Shown piece by piece: positions 43,012 to 45,829 of a stretch of 45,829 bases of DNA (positions are counted from its first letter, which is position 1; each line of letters starts with the position of its first letter). The stretch is from positions 1 to 45,829 of the forward strand of contig JAJTDE010000015.1 in assembly GCA_021298085.1 (NCBI GenBank), read 5' to 3'. Under the pieces are notes generated by a model. That model was given only the letters and a program-made list of their open reading frames with translations, ran no database searches and was not told the DNA's origin. The DNA is from Rubrivivax sp. (lineage in GTDB: Bacteria; Pseudomonadota; Gammaproteobacteria; Burkholderiales; Burkholderiaceae_C). Made by a program: the position numbers and the translations under genes.

Positions 43012-43961
43012 TGGGGCACCACCGCCGGGCCCTCGCGGGCCTGCTGGCAGCGGTGCTGAGCGTGCTGCTGGCCGCGTGCCAGTCGCCGCCGGTGGGCACA
43101 CCCGCCAGTAGCCAGCCAGGCGCAGCCCGCATCGAAGCCGCCGTGGCGGGTGGTGTGACGCCTGCCTCCGCCACCAGCCCACGCCCGCGGCGCATTGCAC
43201 TGGCGCTCGGCGGAGGCGCAGCCCGCGGCTTTGCGCACATCGGCGTCATCCAGGTGCTGGAGTCCCAGGGCATCCGGCCTGACATCATCGTCGGCACCTC
43301 GGCCGGCAGCCTGGTGGCCGCGCTCTACGCCGACGGCAAGACCGGCGCCGAGCTGGAATCCCTGGCGCTGACGCTGGACGAATCCGCGTTGACCGACTGG
43401 TCACTGCCCAGCCGCGGTGTGCTGCGCGGTGATGCGCTCGCCCGCTGGGTGCGCCAGGCCACGGGCGGCAAGGCCATCGAACAGCTGTCCAGGCCCCTGG
43501 GCATCGTCGCGACTGACCTGCAGACAGGCACCGGCGTGCTGTTCCAGCGCGGCGACACCGGGCAGGCCGTGCGGGCGTCGAGCGCCGTGCCAGCGGTGTT
43601 TCAGCCGGTGCGCATCGCCGAGCGCGAGTATGTGGACGGCGGCCTGGTGGCGCCGGTGCCGGTGCGCTTTGCCCGGCAGATGGGCGCCACGCACGTGATT
43701 GCGGTGGACATCTCCATGCCCCCCGAACTCGGCAGCCCCGATGGCACGCTGGGGCTGCTGCTGCAGACCTTTGCCATCATGGGCCGCAGCATCAACCAGT
43801 ACGAGCTGCGCGAGGCCGACGTGGTGCTGCGACCGCAGATGATCGGGCTGTCGAGCGCCGACATGAGCAACCGCGTGCGGGCCATCCGTGCAGGCCGTGA
43901 GGCCGCTAGCGCCCAGCTGCCCGCGCTGCGCGACAAGCTGGGGCTGCCGCCGGCCCGCTGA
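43011..43961 (+). CDS. Patatin-like phospholipase lipoprotein (RssA-like)
   Basis: The product is 316 residues. A signal peptide ends in lipobox LLAAC (C23), so the protein is a membrane lipoprotein. The patatin domain has the oxyanion loop GGGAARG (67-73), nucleophile GTSAGS (S97) and the DGG of the Ser-Asp dyad in YVDGGLVAPVP. It likely hydrolyses membrane lipid acyl esters. The TGATG overlap with argF puts it in an arginine operon without clear reason. Confidence 0.9.
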   Translation: MGHHRRALAGLLAAVLSVLLAACQSPPVGTPASSQPGAARIEAAVAGGVTPASATSPRPRRIALALGGGAARGFAHIGVIQVLESQGIRPDIIVGTSAGSLVAALYADGKTGAELESLALTLDESALTDWSLPSRGVLRGDALARWVRQATGGKAIEQLSRPLGIVATDLQTGTGVLFQRGDTGQAVRASSAVPAVFQPVRIAEREYVDGGLVAPVPVRFARQMGATHVIAVDISMPPELGSPDGTLGLLLQTFAIMGRSINQYELREADVVLRPQMIGLSSADMSNRVRAIRAGREAASAQLPALRDKLGLPPAR

Positions 43962-44015
43962 CGTTCCCGGGTGTGTGGCCTGCCGTTGCGCCGCCGCACC
44001 CGCCCGGCGCGTGAC

Positions 44016-45011
44016 CTACAGATCGAGTTCCAGTACCGGTGTCCTGGCGCCGCTGCAGCAGATCAGCATCTGCGCGCCGGCCTGCCGCTGCGCGTCGCTG
44101 AGGAAGCGGTCACGGTGTTCAGGCTCGCCCGCCAGCACCGCCACCTCACACCGCCCGCAGTGGCCCGAGCGGCAGTTGTAGGCGGCGTCCACCCCGGCGG
44201 CCAGCACCGCCTCCAGGATGGTCTGCCCAGGCGCCACCGGCAGCGTCAGGCCCGAACGCCGCAGCACCACCGTGAAGCCACCCCGACGCTGCGCCTCCTC
44301 GGCGTCAAAGCTTTCGGTGTGCAGTTGCGCCGCAGGCCGGCTGCCCCAGACACGCCGAACATCGGCCAGCCAGGGCAAGGCGCCACACACGTAGAGGTGA
44401 GCGCCCGGCTCGAGGGCGTTGATGACCGACGTCAGACCCAGCCCTTCAACGGCACTGAACCAGTGCAGTGAGTCGGGGCTGGAGGCCTCCGCCAGGGCCT
44501 GCAGTTCGGCGCCAAACGGTGCACCGACCGGTGCCAGCGACGGGCTGTCCACCCCGGCGACCAGCCGCCAGGGCAGGCCCTGCGTCACACGTTGCCGCAC
44601 CAGGCCCAACAGCGCCGCCAGGCCGATGCCCTGGGCCATGAACACCGCCGGCGCGGTATGGTGCTGCAAGGCCCAGTGGGCACGTGGCGCGCTCACCCGC
44701 AGCGTCTGCCCGATGGCGGACGGCGAGACCAGCCAGGCCGCGGCGCTGCTGGCCGGGCCGTGCTCCACCACCGCTTCCGCAGGGGCAGCCACGGCCACGC
44801 GGTAGTGATGACGTTCTTGGGGTGGGTTGATCAGCGCATAACAGCGCGGCCTGATGACCCCAGGCGCCAGCGGCACCTGCAGCTCGACATGGGCACCTGG
44901 CTCAAACGGCGGCAAGTCCATGCCGGCCTTCAACGGTTGCAGCGTCAGGGCCACAATGCCGTCAGCCACGGCCTCGACCGCGCCGATTCGCAGGTGAATG
45001 AAGCGGATCAT
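44016..45011 (-). CDS. Phthalate-dioxygenase-reductase-like oxidoreductase
   Basis: The product is 331 residues. Domain order is FMN-binding barrel (RCYALINPP as the RxYS-like motif), NAD-binding domain (GIGLAALLGLV, then LYVCGALPWLADV) and C-terminal plant-type [2Fe-2S] ferredoxin with CRSGHCGRC and a last cysteine in ICCSGA. Such proteins (for example VanB) feed electrons to Rieske oxygenases. No oxygenase gene lies within the window. Ordinarily NADH-dependent. Confidence 0.9.
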   Translation of the reverse strand: MIRFIHLRIGAVEAVADGIVALTLQPLKAGMDLPPFEPGAHVELQVPLAPGVIRPRCYALINPPQERHHYRVAVAAPAEAVVEHGPASSAAAWLVSPSAIGQTLRVSAPRAHWALQHHTAPAVFMAQGIGLAALLGLVRQRVTQGLPWRLVAGVDSPSLAPVGAPFGAELQALAEASSPDSLHWFSAVEGLGLTSVINALEPGAHLYVCGALPWLADVRRVWGSRPAAQLHTESFDAEEAQRRGGFTVVLRRSGLTLPVAPGQTILEAVLAAGVDAAYNCRSGHCGRCEVAVLAGEPEHRDRFLSDAQRQAGAQMLICCSGARTPVLELDL

Positions 45012-45058
45012 GGACGCATTGTCGGCGGCGACCGTGCGGCCTCAAGCCCCCTCCCCCG

Positions 45059-45829
45059 ATGTCAGACACCCCAGAACACCGCCCCTGCCCAGGCCCCTCA
45101 CCGACCTCACCTGCCCCCACTGCCGCCCGGACTGCCGCCCGCACTGCCGCCCGCACTGCCGCCAGCGCCGACGCCGGCCTGCCGCCCGGGCTGCACCTCC
45201 AGGGCCCGGTCGCCACGCTGAGCCTGCGCCGCCCGGCGCAGGCCAACCGCCTGAGCCTGTCCGACGTGGACACCTTGATCGGCCAGGTGGCCGAGGTCAA
45301 CACGCAGCACGGCGTGCGGGTGTTGCAGCTGCGTTCCGAAGGCCGGCACTTCTGCAGCGGCTTTGACCTGAACCAGGTGGGCGAAGCCGGCGCGGCTGCG
45401 GTGGCGCGCTTCGAGGCCCTGGCCCAGGCCCTGGAGGACGCGCGCCCGGTGACGGTGGCGGCCATCCAGGGCGGCGCCTATGGGGGCGGCGTGGACCTGG
45501 CCCTGGCCTGCGACTTTCGCCTGGGCACCACGGCATGCCAGATGGCCATTCCTGCCAGCAAGCTGGGGCTGCACTTCTACCGCGGCGGCATGGAGCGCCT
45601 GGTGTCGCGCCTGGGCCTGGGGGTGGCCAAACGCCTGCTGCTGGCCGCCCATACGCTGGACGCTGACGCCCTGCAGGCCTGCGGCCTGCTGGACAGCGCC
45701 GTCCCGCCCGACGCGCTGCCCGACGAGCTGCAACGCTGGACCGATGAACTCTGCGCGCGGGCGCCCCTGGCCCTGCTGCCCATGAAGCAGCACCTGAACG
45801 CCATCGCGCGGCACCGGCTGGACGAAGCC
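45059..45829 (+). CDS. Enoyl-CoA hydratase/isomerase (3' end outside window)
   Basis: At least 257 codons run off the window edge. After a 40-residue Pro/Ala/Thr-rich lead, the crotonase fold starts at GLHLQGPVATLSLRRP. The oxyanion-hole segments are FCSGFDLNQ and GGAYGGGVDLALACDFRLG, followed by KLGLHFYRGGMERLVSRLG. The usual catalytic glutamates of hydratases are not clear, so isomerase, decarboxylase or other crotonase activity is equally possible. ATG 45059 is the first start after the divergent reductase gene, 47 bases away. Confidence 0.85.
   Translation, partial: MSDTPEHRPCPGPSPTSPAPTAARTAARTAARTAASADAGLPPGLHLQGPVATLSLRRPAQANRLSLSDVDTLIGQVAEVNTQHGVRVLQLRSEGRHFCSGFDLNQVGEAGAAAVARFEALAQALEDARPVTVAAIQGGAYGGGVDLALACDFRLGTTACQMAIPASKLGLHFYRGGMERLVSRLGLGVAKRLLLAAHTLDADALQACGLLDSAVPPDALPDELQRWTDELCARAPLALLPMKQHLNAIARHRLDEA
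45119..45166 (+). repeat. Four 12-base tandem repeats in coding sequence
   Basis: ACTGCCGCCCGS repeats four times in a row (45119-45130, 45131-45142, 45143-45154, 45155-45166, the last with AGC). It encodes TAAR three times then TAAS in the N-terminal lead of the crotonase protein, before the folded domain. Confidence 0.9.

Noticed and set aside
1..45829. tRNA genes, CRISPR arrays, insertion sequences, phage or integrase genes
   Set aside because: Read for cloverleaf-type TTCGANTC arms, spaced direct repeats, transposase motifs and terminal repeats; none found.

Overview
The window reads as chromosomal DNA of a high-GC betaproteobacterium of the order Burkholderiales (Leptothrix/Rubrivivax/Ideonella-like gene content). 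This is inferred from the gene blocks rpsP-rimM-trmD-rplS, folK-pcnB-HAD-hda-perM, murJ/rpsT and argD-argF, from DUF3579, and from the divergent pirin/LysR pair. No tRNA or rRNA gene, insertion sequence, integrase or CRISPR array was seen.

Region 1 (1-12.1 kb) is the accessory part. After a terminator, a small SET-domain protein is translationally coupled to a three-part fusion: APH-like kinase, TPR-like helices, phytanoyl-CoA-dioxygenase-like domain. Facing it is a minus-strand operon livG-livF, then a GNAT-APH fusion whose kinase half has lost key residues, then a ParB/sulfiredoxin-like protein. Divergent from livG runs livK-livH-livM and an acyl-CoA ligase. Together these suggest uptake and CoA activation of a small carboxylic acid plus unusual phospho-, acetyl- and hydroxyl-transfer enzymes. 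I know of no described system with this set.

Region 2 (12.1-24.6 kb) starts with a degraded junction (possible SDR remnant, N-terminally shortened MsrQ-like protein). It continues with an alpha/beta hydrolase, a flavocytochrome c sulfide dehydrogenase pair, pirin and its divergent LysR regulator, gluQ, an FKBP, an RhlE-type helicase with a long leader, a soluble MCP/Cache-like protein, a small unknown gene, orn and an M48 peptidase.

Region 3 (24.6-40.4 kb) is mostly housekeeping: rsgA, an unknown membrane-anchored protein, a CobD/CbiB-like protein, a CoA-type Nudix hydrolase, the rplS-trmD-rimM-rpsP operon, a GNAT plus TM2-like pair, folK-pcnB-HAD-hda-perM, a SirB1-like protein, murJ, rpsT and a DUF3579 gene.

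Region 4 (40.4 kb to the end) holds argD-argF with a coupled patatin-like lipoprotein, a ferredoxin-type oxidoreductase and a truncated enoyl-CoA hydratase/isomerase. Several regulatory structures stand out: a hairpin inside rimM, matching promoter motifs before rpsP and rplS, a terminator-like hairpin in the argD leader, a LysR palindrome, and convergent stop codons built into hairpin stems.
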